A stretch of DNA of 64,000 nt, from contig NZ_KV917375.1 of assembly GCF_002019665.1 (NCBI RefSeq), forward strand, positions 2,423,175 through 2,487,174. The letters are read 5' to 3'. The notes below the pieces were generated by a model. It saw only the letters and a list, made by a program, of their open reading frames with translations. It was not told where the DNA came from and did no database searches. This document shows positions 44,399-53,651 of the stretch, in pieces; the stretch's first letter is position 1, and each line of letters starts with the position of its first letter. The DNA comes from Sutcliffiella halmapala (lineage in GTDB: Bacteria; Bacillota; Bacilli; Bacillales; Bacillaceae_I). The position numbers and the translations under genes are program-made.

Positions 44399-44758
44399 AT
44401 GTATCGAATTTCAGAGGTATCTGATCAGTTAGGAATATCTATTCCAACTATAAGGTATTATGAAAAAATTGGATTAATAGATACACCTATAAAGGATAGG
44501 AATGGTTATAGAAAATATGATGAGGATATCATTCAATATTTACGCTTTATCATTAATCTAAAGGAAACAGACATGTCCTTAGAGATGATAAAAAAATATG
44601 TGGACGCCTACAAAAATAAAGATCATCATACATGCTTCATTATTCTTAAAGATCATGCCGAAAAAATGCAACTAGAGATAGAGAAACGCCAACAAATTTT
44701 GGGGAAAGTTCAATATAAAATTGCTCACTTTAGCGAATTGAAAGGTGGAGGGAAATAA
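44399..44758 (+). CDS. MerR-family transcriptional regulator
   Basis: 119 residues. N-terminal MerR winged helix YRISEVSDQLGISIPTIRYYEKIGLI (start of the protein), NGYRKYDEDIIQYLRFI, and a C-terminal dimerisation helix (HTCFIILKDHAEKMQLEIEK). The group is the small-ligand/aldehyde type (AdhR/YfmP-like), without a metal-binding cysteine cluster. GGGGGTGAG precedes the ATG. Its TAA shares one base with the next ATG, so it is coupled to the SDR gene, its probable target. Confidence 0.88.
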   Translation: MYRISEVSDQLGISIPTIRYYEKIGLIDTPIKDRNGYRKYDEDIIQYLRFIINLKETDMSLEMIKKYVDAYKNKDHHTCFIILKDHAEKMQLEIEKRQQILGKVQYKIAHFSELKGGGK

Positions 44759-45717
44759 TGCAAAAGTCTTTAAATAATACCTATACAGCACGAACAACTA
44801 CAGAGGATGTAATTAAGGACATTAATTTAACCGGTAAGATAGTTATAATTACGGGGGGAGCTTCAGGGTTAGGTTTAGAAACGACTAAGACACTTGCAAG
44901 GGCAGGTGCAAAAGTGGTTGTTCCTGCGAGAAATATTTCTAAGGCACGTGAGACTCTAGAAGAGATTCCAAATGTGATTCTTTACCCCAAGGAAATGGAC
45001 TTAAGTAAGCGTGATACTATTAAATCTTTTGTTAATTGGTTTCAAAAACAGTTTGATAAGCTAGATATACTAATAAATTGTGCTGGCATTATGGCATTAT
45101 CTTCCTTAGACAGGGATGAATTCGGAAATGAATTACAAATATCAGTAAATTATCTAGGTCATTATCACTTAATAAAAGACTTAATCCCACAGTTAAAAAA
45201 GGCAAATGGTGCTCGGGTTATTAACCTTTCTTCTCGTGGCCATTGGTTTGGACCACTTAATTTTGAGGATCCAAATTTTAAAAATACTCCTTATGATAAA
45301 TGGGTGGCATATGGACAAGCCAAGACAGCTGTAGCTTTATTAAGTGTAGCAATAGACAACTTATATAAAACTTTTAAAATACGTTCTTTTTCGGTTCATC
45401 CAGGAAGCATAGTAACGAATCTTTCTAGCAATTTAACTAATGAGGAGATGGCTTCAATGGGGGCGATCACTTCGAGTGGAGTAAGAGGATTTGACAGCTA
45501 CGATGATGATAGAAAAACAATAGCAGAAGGGGCAGCAACAATAGTTTGGTGTGCCACAAGTTCAGATTTAGATGAACTTGGCGCGCAATATTGTGAGAAT
45601 AGTAATATTGCTTCTCTTGCATTAAGTGAAATTGATCAAACAGGCGTAAAGCCTTGGGCTGTAGATAAGGAACTGGCCATTAAACTTTGGAACGAAACAG
45701 ATACTTTATTTCATTAA
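44758..45717 (+). CDS. Short-chain dehydrogenase/reductase
   Basis: 319 residues. Cofactor motif IITGGASGLGLE at 31-41, NCAGIM, catalytic Ser in INLSSRGHW, and Tyr185/Lys189 in YGQAK. The long form resembles the retinol dehydrogenase/WWOX-like classical SDRs, often NADP-dependent. AAAGGTGGAGG precedes the start. Co-transcribed with the MerR regulator, suggesting induction by a reactive carbonyl or similar substrate; this is inference. Confidence 0.9.
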   Translation: MQKSLNNTYTARTTTEDVIKDINLTGKIVIITGGASGLGLETTKTLARAGAKVVVPARNISKARETLEEIPNVILYPKEMDLSKRDTIKSFVNWFQKQFDKLDILINCAGIMALSSLDRDEFGNELQISVNYLGHYHLIKDLIPQLKKANGARVINLSSRGHWFGPLNFEDPNFKNTPYDKWVAYGQAKTAVALLSVAIDNLYKTFKIRSFSVHPGSIVTNLSSNLTNEEMASMGAITSSGVRGFDSYDDDRKTIAEGAATIVWCATSSDLDELGAQYCENSNIASLALSEIDQTGVKPWAVDKELAIKLWNETDTLFH

Positions 45718-45723
45718 AATTTA

Positions 45724-45819
45724 GGGAATGAATAGTTAAACTATTCATTCCTCTAGCTACAAGGACAAAGGCTTCTAAACTTTTCAGGGGGTTACATTGG
45801 AAAGTTTAGAAGCCTTTAA
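45724..45819. terminator. Two consecutive hairpins after the SDR gene
   Basis: First GGAATGAATAG-TTAA-CTATTCATTCC (45725-45751), without a T-tract. Second AAAGGCTTCTAAACTTT (45767-45783) with AAAGTTTAGAAGCCTTT (about 45801-45817) followed by AAAA, so it may work better on the minus strand or stabilise the transcript. Confidence 0.6.
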
Positions 45820-45902
45820 AAACGATTATCGAATTTTTATAAATTCCTTTCAAGTACTTGAAACACAATTACAAACACTTGAGGCGGTAGCGAAGTAGCG
45901 TA

Positions 45903-46310
45903 GCAGAAGCAAACGGCACTGCAGTGCACCAACTTACATGGGCACCAGATACACTTGAAGATATTAATGAAGATACACCTGTGCTTTTACGTGAAGCTTA
46001 TGACTACTATAGAACACCTAGAGCACAACATCCTAATTCTACAAATCGATTCCAATTTACAAGTATGGACAAGCTGATGTCATTCTCAGCATCAAGCCAA
46101 ATTGGCACCTACCTAACTCAACCCTTGTTATTGATTGTAGGAACGGAGGCCGACATACGTGGCTACAGTGACCAATTCTACGCATTGTCCAATGGACCAA
46201 AAGAATTAGTTGAAGTGAAGGGTGCAACGCATATCGCTATGTATGATATCGCAGAATATGTAGGTGAAGCTTTAACTAAGTTAACAGATTTCTTTGGCAA
46301 GAATTTATAA
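45903..46310 (+). pseudogene. 5-prime-truncated alpha/beta-hydrolase remnant
   Basis: The frame EANGTAVHQLTWAPDTLEDI to FFGKNL corresponds to the C-terminal third of an alpha/beta-hydrolase (DUF1100/YcjY-like): DEDTPVLLREAYDYYRTPR-type region, TQPLLLIVGTEADIRGYSD with the catalytic Asp, and KGATHIAMYDI with the catalytic His. The nucleophile elbow and N-terminal two thirds are absent; immediately upstream are stop codons (TAG at 45897) and unrelated sequence. The first start-like codon is GTG at 45924, without a ribosome site. A dead 3-prime fragment is the simplest reading. Confidence 0.75.
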
Positions 46311-46329
46311 AACTTAAAGTAAATATATA

Positions 46330-46364
46330 GCCGCTTTCCGAAATACTTTGGAAAGCGGCATTTG
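46330..46364 (+). terminator. Terminator after the hydrolase remnant
   Basis: GCCGCTTTCC, loop GAAATACTTT, GGAAAGCGGC and ATTTGT. Confidence 0.75.
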
Positions 46365-46509
46365 TATGGTTACAGGAACATTGATAATAAGCTAAGATGT
46401 ATAGAAAGGGATCTTAAAAATCACCATTGCACAAGTTAAAGCGATTCTCAATGCAAGGATTTCTTAAAAGATAAAAGAAGTTTAGAAGGGAAGGAATTAT
46501 CAAAACATC

Positions 46510-47613
46510 ATGATTTATTTATCCATATTTTTAGTTGCTTTATGTGTAATTATTATATCGTTTATAAAATTACACCCTGTATTCGGTGGTAACCCTAGAA
46601 AAGAACAAAAGGGAAAATACAATACTTTCGATAATTATGAAAATGGAAAATTTGTTAATCAGGTTCCAACCAAGATGAGCATGAGTGCATCTGATATTTT
46701 TTCCATGCTTAAGGACTATCTATCAGGTGGTAAAGACCGCAATCCAGCTGATAAAATTCCTGTTTCCGAGGTTGATTGGAACAAAATTAAAAGGGAAGAA
46801 GATAGTATTACGTGGTTTGGGCACTCTGCTTTTCTACTTAGTATCGACAATAAGAAGATTCTTGTAGACCCCATGTTAGGGCCTGCTGCTTCACCGGTTT
46901 CATTTGCCGGAAGCAAACGCTACAGTGAGGACATGTTACGTGTTATTGACGACATGCCGCCAATTGATGCTGTATTTATCACACATGACCATTATGACCA
47001 TTTAGATTATCCATCCATTCAAAAGTTAAAGAGTAAGGTTGCTCATTTCTTCGTTCCTCATGGAGTAAGTGCTCACTTGATTCGCTGGGGAGTTGCAAAA
47101 GAAAAAATCACTGAATTGAATTGGTGGGACGAGCTGGAGTACCAAGGATTAACGATTGCATTTACCCCATCTAAACATTTCTCAGGAAGAGGGATTTTTA
47201 ATCGAGACACTACGTTATGGGGCGGTTGGGTTATTCTCGGAAAAAATACTCGTTTCTATACGAGTGGAGATGGAGGATATGATGGTCATTTTAAGGAGAT
47301 TGGGAGAAAATACGGGCCATTTGATATTACCTTAATGGAAGGCGGTCAATATGATAGACGTTGGTCTTGGGTTCATATGACACCAGAAGAAGCCGTACAA
47401 GCGCATTTAGATTTAAATGGTAAGCATATGATGTTAATTCATTGGGGAGCATTTACCCTTGCTTATCATGGTTGGACAGAACCTGTTGAACGAGCTTTAA
47501 TAGAAGCAAGAAAAGCAAATGTGAACCAAATAGCTCCAAATCTTGGAGAAACAGTTACATTAACTCAAGATTTATCCATTCCGATTTCCTTCTGGTGGAA
47601 AATGAAGGGATAG
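46510..47613 (+). CDS. Metallo-beta-lactamase-fold hydrolase, NAPE-PLD/UlaG-like, membrane-anchored
   Basis: 367 residues. One N-terminal hydrophobic helix (about 2-19) probably anchors it. The MBL core: ITWFGHSAFLLSIDNKKILVDPMLG, the metal motif THDHYDHLD (His159, His161, Asp163, His164), YTSGDGGYDGHF and the last ligand HWGAF. This is the lipid-phospholipase/N-acyl-PE-hydrolase-like branch (DUF/YtnP-distinct). Substrate unknown. The nearest Shine-Dalgarno, GGGAAGGA, is about 16 bases from the ATG, which is long; no closer start fits. Confidence 0.85.
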   Translation: MIYLSIFLVALCVIIISFIKLHPVFGGNPRKEQKGKYNTFDNYENGKFVNQVPTKMSMSASDIFSMLKDYLSGGKDRNPADKIPVSEVDWNKIKREEDSITWFGHSAFLLSIDNKKILVDPMLGPAASPVSFAGSKRYSEDMLRVIDDMPPIDAVFITHDHYDHLDYPSIQKLKSKVAHFFVPHGVSAHLIRWGVAKEKITELNWWDELEYQGLTIAFTPSKHFSGRGIFNRDTTLWGGWVILGKNTRFYTSGDGGYDGHFKEIGRKYGPFDITLMEGGQYDRRWSWVHMTPEEAVQAHLDLNGKHMMLIHWGAFTLAYHGWTEPVERALIEARKANVNQIAPNLGETVTLTQDLSIPISFWWKMKG

Positions 47614-47633
47614 AATAGGTAGGTTAAAATTCG

Positions 47634-47687
47634 ATAAAAAAAAGCTTTACTACATCTGTGAACTGAAGTGTAGTAAGGCTTTTAAGT
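47634..47687 (+). terminator. Terminator after the MBL-fold gene
   Basis: AAAGCTTTACTAC, loop, GTAGTAAGGCTTTT. One bulge in a 12-bp stem. Confidence 0.75.
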
Positions 47688-47790
47688 ATGTATGAAAATA
47701 TTACGGAAGATCTTATTGTACCAACCACATCAATTCATTTTTCTGAATGGGCGGTTGGGGGATCGAATTAAGCAACCGATCTGATAAATA

Positions 47791-47974
47791 GACGGAAAAA
47801 TTTCGCTTAATTACAACTAGCATTGAAAATAGCCCTAATAGACGGAGAGATTCCGCCTATTGACCCAAAAAACGTGAAAATGAGGGATTTTGCATTGCAT
47901 AATCGGAAAACCTTCCCTTATATCCTCCGAAGAGAGCTTCATTCTTTATCTAACCGAAAAATCTCCGCTTATTT
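47791..47974. repeat. Four-unit array of CGGAAA..TTCCGCTTA repeats
   Basis: Units begin at 47791 (GACGGAAAAATTTCGCTTAA), 47841 (GACGGAGAGATTCCGCCTAT), 47901 (AATCGGAAAACCTTCCCTTA) and 47951 (TAACCGAAAAATCTCCGCTT), spaced 50, 60 and 50 bases. Each can form a small hairpin (CGGAA/TTCCG). This fills most of the 47688-48229 gap; a weak frame at 47823-48017 simply runs through it. Confidence 0.7.
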
Positions 47975-48229
47975 TGATTTCGTTGGTTACTCAAATGAGG
48001 ATAAGACTTTTATTTAAAAGGAAGTGAGGCGGGTTTTTTAAAGTTTGTTTTAATTTTTAAATTTTTCCATTTTAAAAAAATCCAAAAGAACCTCATATAG
48101 TCTCGTTAGGGTGAACCGAAAAAGCACTTTTGAATAGAACCATTATTTGGAGTTTAAAGCATAAGTTTGGAACCAAAGCCAATTTCAAACGTAAGTAATG
48201 TTAAAGATTTAGGATTAGGAGGCATAAGT

Positions 48230-48727
48230 ATGAAGCAGCTTTATATAAAGCAGAAGTTATTAAGTCTTAGAGGGAAGTTTACAGTAAAAGATCAGCAAGA
48301 GAAGGATATATATTACGTAGAGGGAAGTTTTATGCAAGTTCCAAAGACTTTCTCCATTATGAATACAACAAGAGATAAAGTAGCACTCATTACGAAAAAG
48401 GTATTCAGCTTTCTACCTAAGTTTTTTGTTGAGGTGAATGGTCGGGAGGTATTAACAATAAAGAAGGAATTTTCCTTTTTAAAAGCACGATATACAATTG
48501 ATGCGGCAGGAATTGAAGTACATGGAAACTGGTGGGATATGAATTTTCAAGTTTTACAGCATGGTAAAATCGTCGGTAAAGTGAGCAAGGAGTGGTTCAC
48601 TTGGGGAGATAGCTACAAGGTTCAAATAATAGATGAAGAGATGGAAACCATTATTATTGCACTCGTTGTTGCAATCGATTGTGTGAAGGCTGATCAAGCA
48701 GCTGCTACCTCAGCAGCGCCGAATTAA
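48230..48727 (+). CDS. LURP-one-related/YxjI family protein
   Basis: 165 residues, a Tubby/LURP-one-like 12-strand beta barrel: MKQLYIKQKLLSLRGKFTVK, YYVEGSFMQVPKTFSIMN, and the closing helix IIIALVVAIDCVKADQAAA. Family members include B. subtilis YxjI and phospholipid scramblase relatives; the bacterial function is unknown. AGGAGG precedes ATG 48230; the longer frame from 48167 lacks a site. Confidence 0.88.
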   Translation: MKQLYIKQKLLSLRGKFTVKDQQEKDIYYVEGSFMQVPKTFSIMNTTRDKVALITKKVFSFLPKFFVEVNGREVLTIKKEFSFLKARYTIDAAGIEVHGNWWDMNFQVLQHGKIVGKVSKEWFTWGDSYKVQIIDEEMETIIIALVVAIDCVKADQAAATSAAPN

Positions 48728-48844
48728 ATTAGAAGTGTAAAGTTAAAAAGCTGACAGTTTTAAAATATCACTGTTTGGTGCCGAGAACCTTATCATAAAA
48801 AATGAAAAGGTCATTTGTTACAAAAGTTTTCAATTCGTTCTTCA

Positions 48845-48886
48845 ACAAACAGGCGCTATCCTGGAACAAGGATAGCGCCTGTTTGT
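48845..48886. terminator. GGCGC-family hairpin, perfect copy
   Basis: ACAAACAGGCGCTATCCT (48845-48862), loop GGAACA, and its exact complement (48869-48886). It shares the core GGCGC...GGAACAA with hairpins at 58639, 62166, 62906 and 63528. No long T-tract on either strand, so transcription termination is uncertain. Confidence 0.8.
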
Positions 48887-49029
48887 AGTTCAACTGAAAA
48901 ATCAAAGTACCCGTAAAAATAAGTTTGGTCTTACATTTGTGAAAAAATACAAAGCTTGAGGTGTTTTATAATTTTAGTTCTGATGGGAGATGATATAGAA
49001 AATACAATAATTTAATAGGTGATAGTAGT

Positions 49030-50508
49030 ATGAAAAAGGTTGACGGGAAAAATATATACCCTAGTGAAGTACAAAAAAACATGTTAAAAAAACTCAAAGA
49101 TATGGATGATTTTAATTCTATAGAATTTGACCATAATGGAATTCTATTTTCCGTTATGTACCTAGAAACTATTGTAGATCTAAGCTCTTTAAACGAATAT
49201 TTTTTTAATAAAATTGCTAATTTAAATAATTCTGATGTCTTGTCTATCATCTCTTCCGTTGATTCAGAAGAAATAGACACACCAGAGTTATTGACGAAAA
49301 AAATTGTAAATGGAAAATTCGGTGTACATATTCATGGAATGGATAGTTTTTTTTCTTTGAATTTACCAAGTAAATTAAATGGAAATCGATCCATTCAGGA
49401 GCCCGAAAACGAGGCAATAATTCGAGGAGCACATGACGGATTTATAGAAGATTTACATACAAATATTTTACTTATTCGAAAAAGAATCCGGCATGAGGAT
49501 TTAAAAGTGAAATATACGTTTACTGGAAGAATATCTGAAACAAAAGGAGCACTGCTTTATATAGATGGAATTGCTAACCCATCCATTATTAAGGAGATTG
49601 AAAGACGTTTATCATTCATAGATATAGATATGGTCATTGACCCTGGATTTATAGAAGAATTTATTGAAGATGATTCTTTTTCTATATTTCCTCAAACGTT
49701 AAACACGGAACGGCCAGACAAAGTTATGAGTTCTTTAATGGAAGGTAAAGTAATTCATTTAAGTAGTGATTCACCGACAGCACTAATCATTCCTTCCACC
49801 TTTAATTCCTTTTTCCAATCACCTGATGATTACAGTAGTCGATGGATTTCAGGAACATTCATTCGATTATTAAGATTTATGGCTATGATTTTGGCTATAA
49901 ACCTCCCAGCTGTATATATTGCCATTAGCGCATTTCATTTTGAAGTGATACCACATGAGCTCTTATTACCATTAAAAGGTTCTGTAGAAGGAATACCATA
50001 TCCACCTTTAATTGAAGCACTGATCATGGAGGTAACATTTGAATTAGTGAGAGAGGCTGGTATTCGATTGCCTAAACCGATTGGTCAAACTATTGGAATA
50101 GTTGGTGGATTAGTTATCGGTGACGCAGTTGTCAATGCTGGTATCGTTTCCAATATTATGATTGTAGTAGTAGCAATAACTGCTATTTCATCCTTTGTTG
50201 TTCCGAATAATGAAATGAGTACGACAATCAGATTACTTAGATTTCCTTTAATGATTTTAGCTTCTCTATTTGGATTTATTGGACTTATTTTTGGCCAAAT
50301 ATTTATCTTAGTAAAGTTAACTCAACAAGAATCCTTTGGTGTTCCTTATTTTACACCATTTGCTCCTCTGAATATTTCTGAATTAAAAGATTCGATTATT
50401 CGAGCACCTCTTTGGTTATTAAATAGAAGGCCTCTTGATGCAAAACCACAAAATATAAAAAGACAAAAAAAACATACTAGAGATTGGAAAAAACAAGATG
50501 AATACTAA
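49030..50508 (+). CDS. Spore germination receptor A subunit (operon 2)
   Basis: 492 residues. GerA N-terminal domain to about residue 270 (DGFIEDLHTNILLIRKRI), then about five spans with GSVEGIPYPPLIEALIMEVT and REAGIRLPKPIGQTIGIVGGLVIGDAVV, the most conserved GerAA block. A basic C-terminal tail (NIKRQKKHTRDWKKQDEY) is longer than in operon 1. ATAGGTGATAG precedes the ATG. It overlaps the B gene by 11 bases. Confidence 0.95.
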   Translation: MKKVDGKNIYPSEVQKNMLKKLKDMDDFNSIEFDHNGILFSVMYLETIVDLSSLNEYFFNKIANLNNSDVLSIISSVDSEEIDTPELLTKKIVNGKFGVHIHGMDSFFSLNLPSKLNGNRSIQEPENEAIIRGAHDGFIEDLHTNILLIRKRIRHEDLKVKYTFTGRISETKGALLYIDGIANPSIIKEIERRLSFIDIDMVIDPGFIEEFIEDDSFSIFPQTLNTERPDKVMSSLMEGKVIHLSSDSPTALIIPSTFNSFFQSPDDYSSRWISGTFIRLLRFMAMILAINLPAVYIAISAFHFEVIPHELLLPLKGSVEGIPYPPLIEALIMEVTFELVREAGIRLPKPIGQTIGIVGGLVIGDAVVNAGIVSNIMIVVVAITAISSFVVPNNEMSTTIRLLRFPLMILASLFGFIGLIFGQIFILVKLTQQESFGVPYFTPFAPLNISELKDSIIRAPLWLLNRRPLDAKPQNIKRQKKHTRDWKKQDEY

Positions 50509-51607
50509 TAAGATTTCTAAACATCAATTGTTTTTTTTGATAATTCAATCACAAGTAGGAATTGGCATTTTAGGCTTACCTTACCAAGTATTTCAAAAAT
50601 CTAAAACGGATGGATGGATATCAATACTTATTGCTGGAGCCTTAATACAAGTCATTATGTTTATCTATATTTATCTATTCAAACTGAACAAAAACCAATT
50701 GTTTTTCAATATCATTGTTAAATACTTTGGTAAATGGATAGGTAAATGTGTCGTGGTTTTATATTTTATTTATTTTTTTGGTATTTCTGCCTTAATTTCT
50801 ATGCTCTTTGTTGAAATTATTGATATCTGGATTCTACCCGTAACGCCTAATTGGATAGTGGGGATTATGTTTGTATACCTTGCGTTAATGTTAGGTAGCG
50901 ATTCAATTAGAACCATAGCGAGATTTAATGTTTTAATATCTCCATTACTTATCTTAATAATTGTCATGCCAGCCCTTGCGTTAAAAGAAGCTCACATCTT
51001 GTATCTCTTACCTATTGGTCAGTCCGGCATAAAAAATATAATATTAGGATCGAAAGACGCACTTCTTGCAATGCTTGGTTTTGAAATACTCCTATTTATC
51101 CTTCCTATTTCCATGGGGAGTATGAACAAGAAAGCCTTCATTCTCATGTTATCCAATCTTATTTTAACAAGCAGTTATTGTATTTTAGTCCTGATAACGT
51201 ATATGTATTTTAGCCCTGATGAAATTAAAATAGTTCCACAACCATTACTATACGTTCTCAGATCTTTTTCATTTAAAATTATTGAGAGAGTGGATTTGAT
51301 TTTTTTAACGATTTGGGTAATGATCGTCTATACTTCACTAGTTAATTATTTTTATTTAATGATGAACGCAGGGAAATACCTTATACCTAAAAAAAAATAT
51401 CATCGAAGTTTATCTGTTTTTCTGGGATTTTCCTTAGTCCTAGTGGATTATTTAATCGACGATAATAGTTTTAAATTAGCTAAAATTGCTGAACATATAA
51501 CAAACACTAGCTTTATTTTTTTCTTTGTTATTCCGACTCTTTTGTTCATTATTTCTTTAGTAGTATTCTTATTTAATAAGGGGAAATCCAATGAAAAAAA
51601 TCTTTAA
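50498..51607 (+). CDS. Spore germination receptor B subunit (operon 2)
   Basis: 369 residues, about ten membrane segments; GerAB family. Near the N terminus SQVGIGILGLPYQVFQKSKTDGW is the conserved first-helix signature. It is probably the germinant-binding subunit. Divergent enough from the operon 1 copy to suggest a different germinant. It overlaps the C gene by 17 bases. Confidence 0.93.
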   Translation: MNTNKISKHQLFFLIIQSQVGIGILGLPYQVFQKSKTDGWISILIAGALIQVIMFIYIYLFKLNKNQLFFNIIVKYFGKWIGKCVVVLYFIYFFGISALISMLFVEIIDIWILPVTPNWIVGIMFVYLALMLGSDSIRTIARFNVLISPLLILIIVMPALALKEAHILYLLPIGQSGIKNIILGSKDALLAMLGFEILLFILPISMGSMNKKAFILMLSNLILTSSYCILVLITYMYFSPDEIKIVPQPLLYVLRSFSFKIIERVDLIFLTIWVMIVYTSLVNYFYLMMNAGKYLIPKKKYHRSLSVFLGFSLVLVDYLIDDNSFKLAKIAEHITNTSFIFFFVIPTLLFIISLVVFLFNKGKSNEKNL

Positions 51608-52703
51608 ATTGATGTTAGTAATAATTCCAATCTTCTTTATTTCTGGCTGTTGGGATCAAATGTTAGTGAAGGATGCTAGGCTTATTTTAGCAGCAGGATT
51701 TGATAGGGTGAATCGTGAAGATTTATTATTAAGTATAAATACTCCTATTCTATCCAGCAAATCGGAGAATCAAGCAGAAACAGCTGAGTATATCTATGCA
51801 ACGGGATTTTCACCAAGGGAAGCCAGGTCCAATATTGATCTAAAAGTTGGGCAAAAACTCGATACATCTAAAATCCGTGTCTTAACAATTAGTTCCGAGC
51901 TAGCTAAAAAAGATATATACCCCTTATTAGATGTCTTTTATCGAGATCCTAGAGCAGCTTTAAACGCAAAAATAGCAATAGTAGAAGGGAAATCATTTAA
52001 TATTTTAAAAAATCCGTTGGTTTCAAATAGGTTAATTAGTCAAGTGCTTATGGATCTGCTTACATCTGCTGAGGATAACACTTCCATTATTACTGAAGAT
52101 ATTCAATCGATATGTGCAGAAATGTTTGAAGAAGGAGCAGATTTTCTAATCCCTTATCTAATCCAACTACCTGAAAATAATGAAGTAAAAGTTGGTGGAA
52201 TGGCCATGTTCCACAATAGCTCCTATACTGGGCAATATATATCTCCTGATGAGTCTAGAATTTTGCTTCTACTAAAAAATAAAGCAGGTTCTAATATCCC
52301 ATTTTCGAAAAAAATAACAATTAACGAGAAAGAAACCTTTGTCTCTTACAGAGTGAAGATACACAAAAGTAAGATAAATGTGAAACTCGAGGATAATATA
52401 ATAAAAGTCCCTTTGGAACTTTCAATAGAAGTAACGATAGACGAATTTCCAGATGATCACTTAAGCGAAGATTCGAAGATTAAAGAATTAAATCGTATTT
52501 TAACAGAGCTTTTACAGCAAGATACTATACAGGTATTGAATAAAATTCAGAAATCTAAGTGCGATGCTCTTGAAATCGGGAGAAGGGTAAAAGCATTCCA
52601 TTATGATTATTGGAAAAATATTAAATGGGAAAATGAATACCAAAATGTTCAGTTCCAGCCAACAGTGAAAGTTGAAGTTGTTCAAAGTGGTGTAATAAAT
52701 TAA
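51591..52703 (+). CDS. Spore germination receptor C subunit, lipoprotein (operon 2)
   Basis: 370 residues. Signal and lipobox FFISGCWDQ with Cys20; GCWD is the GerAC hallmark. The three-domain GerAC fold is expected; ATGFSPREARSNIDLKVGQK matches domain 1. AAGGGG precedes the ATG, which lies in the end of the B gene. A terminator follows at 52823. Confidence 0.93.
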   Translation: MKKIFKLMLVIIPIFFISGCWDQMLVKDARLILAAGFDRVNREDLLLSINTPILSSKSENQAETAEYIYATGFSPREARSNIDLKVGQKLDTSKIRVLTISSELAKKDIYPLLDVFYRDPRAALNAKIAIVEGKSFNILKNPLVSNRLISQVLMDLLTSAEDNTSIITEDIQSICAEMFEEGADFLIPYLIQLPENNEVKVGGMAMFHNSSYTGQYISPDESRILLLLKNKAGSNIPFSKKITINEKETFVSYRVKIHKSKINVKLEDNIIKVPLELSIEVTIDEFPDDHLSEDSKIKELNRILTELLQQDTIQVLNKIQKSKCDALEIGRRVKAFHYDYWKNIKWENEYQNVQFQPTVKVEVVQSGVIN

Positions 52704-52822
52704 AGCAATTGAGAATCTATATTTTTAGCAGTTTCGCTGTCTTCACATAGGTTTTTAACTTTTTCTAATAGGAGTAGAATTAGGAAAATGAGGGTATTCA
52801 AGGGTGAAGGAATTCTACTAGT

Positions 52823-52870
52823 AAAAAGCCCAATTCTCTGCAAGTTAAATTAGAGAAATCGGGCTTTTTA
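52823..52870. terminator. Terminator after gerA operon 2
   Basis: AAAAAGCCCAATTCTCT, loop, AGAGAAATCGGGCTTTTT. U-tracts on both strands, so it may also serve the convergent membrane-protein gene. Confidence 0.8.
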
Positions 52871-52923
52871 GTCACTTCATTTTTATGTGGTTTGAATAGT
52901 GTGATACATTTGTGATTAGAAAT

Positions 52924-53490
52924 TTAATGTAATGTATATTTAGAGAATTTCAGAAAAAAACAAGTCAAAAATCTTGCAAAAAGAAAGGTGAGGATATTTC
53001 CAATAAAGAGATGAAAATAATTTGTGTTTTTATACATTTCAAATAACCCAAATCTTACTAAAATAGAATCAAATATAAATGCTAAGATAAACGCCGTAAT
53101 TATCGCGTATAAGTAGTAGTTTTTCTTTTTATTTAAAGTCCACTGGTATACAAGCATAAAAGACACAGGAACTAAAGATGAATCTAAAGAAAAACTGGGC
53201 ATAAACGGGAAAATTTGATACGGAAACCCCCAAAGTCCTTTATTAATCCCGTAAAGATCTAGATACGCAAAGGCAATATGAATACTATAGCCATAAAAAC
53301 AAATAACGAAGAGTTTATCTTTATCAATGTTGAGTATAAGAATGATTAATGGAATAACTAATATAGCAACCATAATCCAAAATTGTATTGTGGAAAAATT
53401 AGAATATTCTTTCCAATACTCAGTTAGATACCTGGTTGATTCCTCTCTTAAGTGAACAAAGTCAATAAACTTTTCAACACGATTATCCAC
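52924..53490 (-). CDS. CBO0543 family membrane protein
   Basis: 188 residues with about five helices after a 35-residue polar N terminus. FWIMVAILVIPLIILILNID, GLWGFPYQIFPFMPSFSLDS and AFIFDSILVRFGLFEMYKN are the kind of motifs seen in the CBO0543 family, common in spore formers and of unknown function. GTG at 53490 is eight bases behind AGGAGG; an earlier GTG at 53499 overlaps that site. Convergent with gerA operon 2, but no evidence of shared regulation. Confidence 0.75.
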   Translation of the reverse strand: MDNRVEKFIDFVHLREESTRYLTEYWKEYSNFSTIQFWIMVAILVIPLIILILNIDKDKLFVICFYGYSIHIAFAYLDLYGINKGLWGFPYQIFPFMPSFSLDSSLVPVSFMLVYQWTLNKKKNYYLYAIITAFILAFIFDSILVRFGLFEMYKNTNYFHLFIGNILTFLFARFLTCFFLKFSKYTLH

Positions 53491-53651
53491 GAAATTCACC
53501 TCCTAATTCTTAAGATGTCCCTATATAAGGAAATTATCACCTTATATGAAATGAAAGAAATGAATATGTTCATTTTAATTTAAATCATTGTCTTCGTGCT
53601 CATACAAGGGTTCCACTGAAAAGTTTTTAGTATTTATAATGGTTAGTTATG

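Noticed and set aside
46685-46916. Short frames on both strands inside the MBL-fold gene
   Set aside because: They lie within an intact metallo-beta-lactamase-fold coding sequence and have no ribosome sites.
47791-47974. CRISPR array
   Set aside because: Units are short, imperfect and only four; no cas genes and the spacers are not unique inserts of constant size.
47823-48017. 64-codon plus-strand frame
   Set aside because: It is formed by passage through the short repeat array; no ribosome site or domain.
48966-49280. Minus-strand frame opposite gerA operon 2
   Set aside because: It is a shadow of the A-subunit gene without its own start signals.
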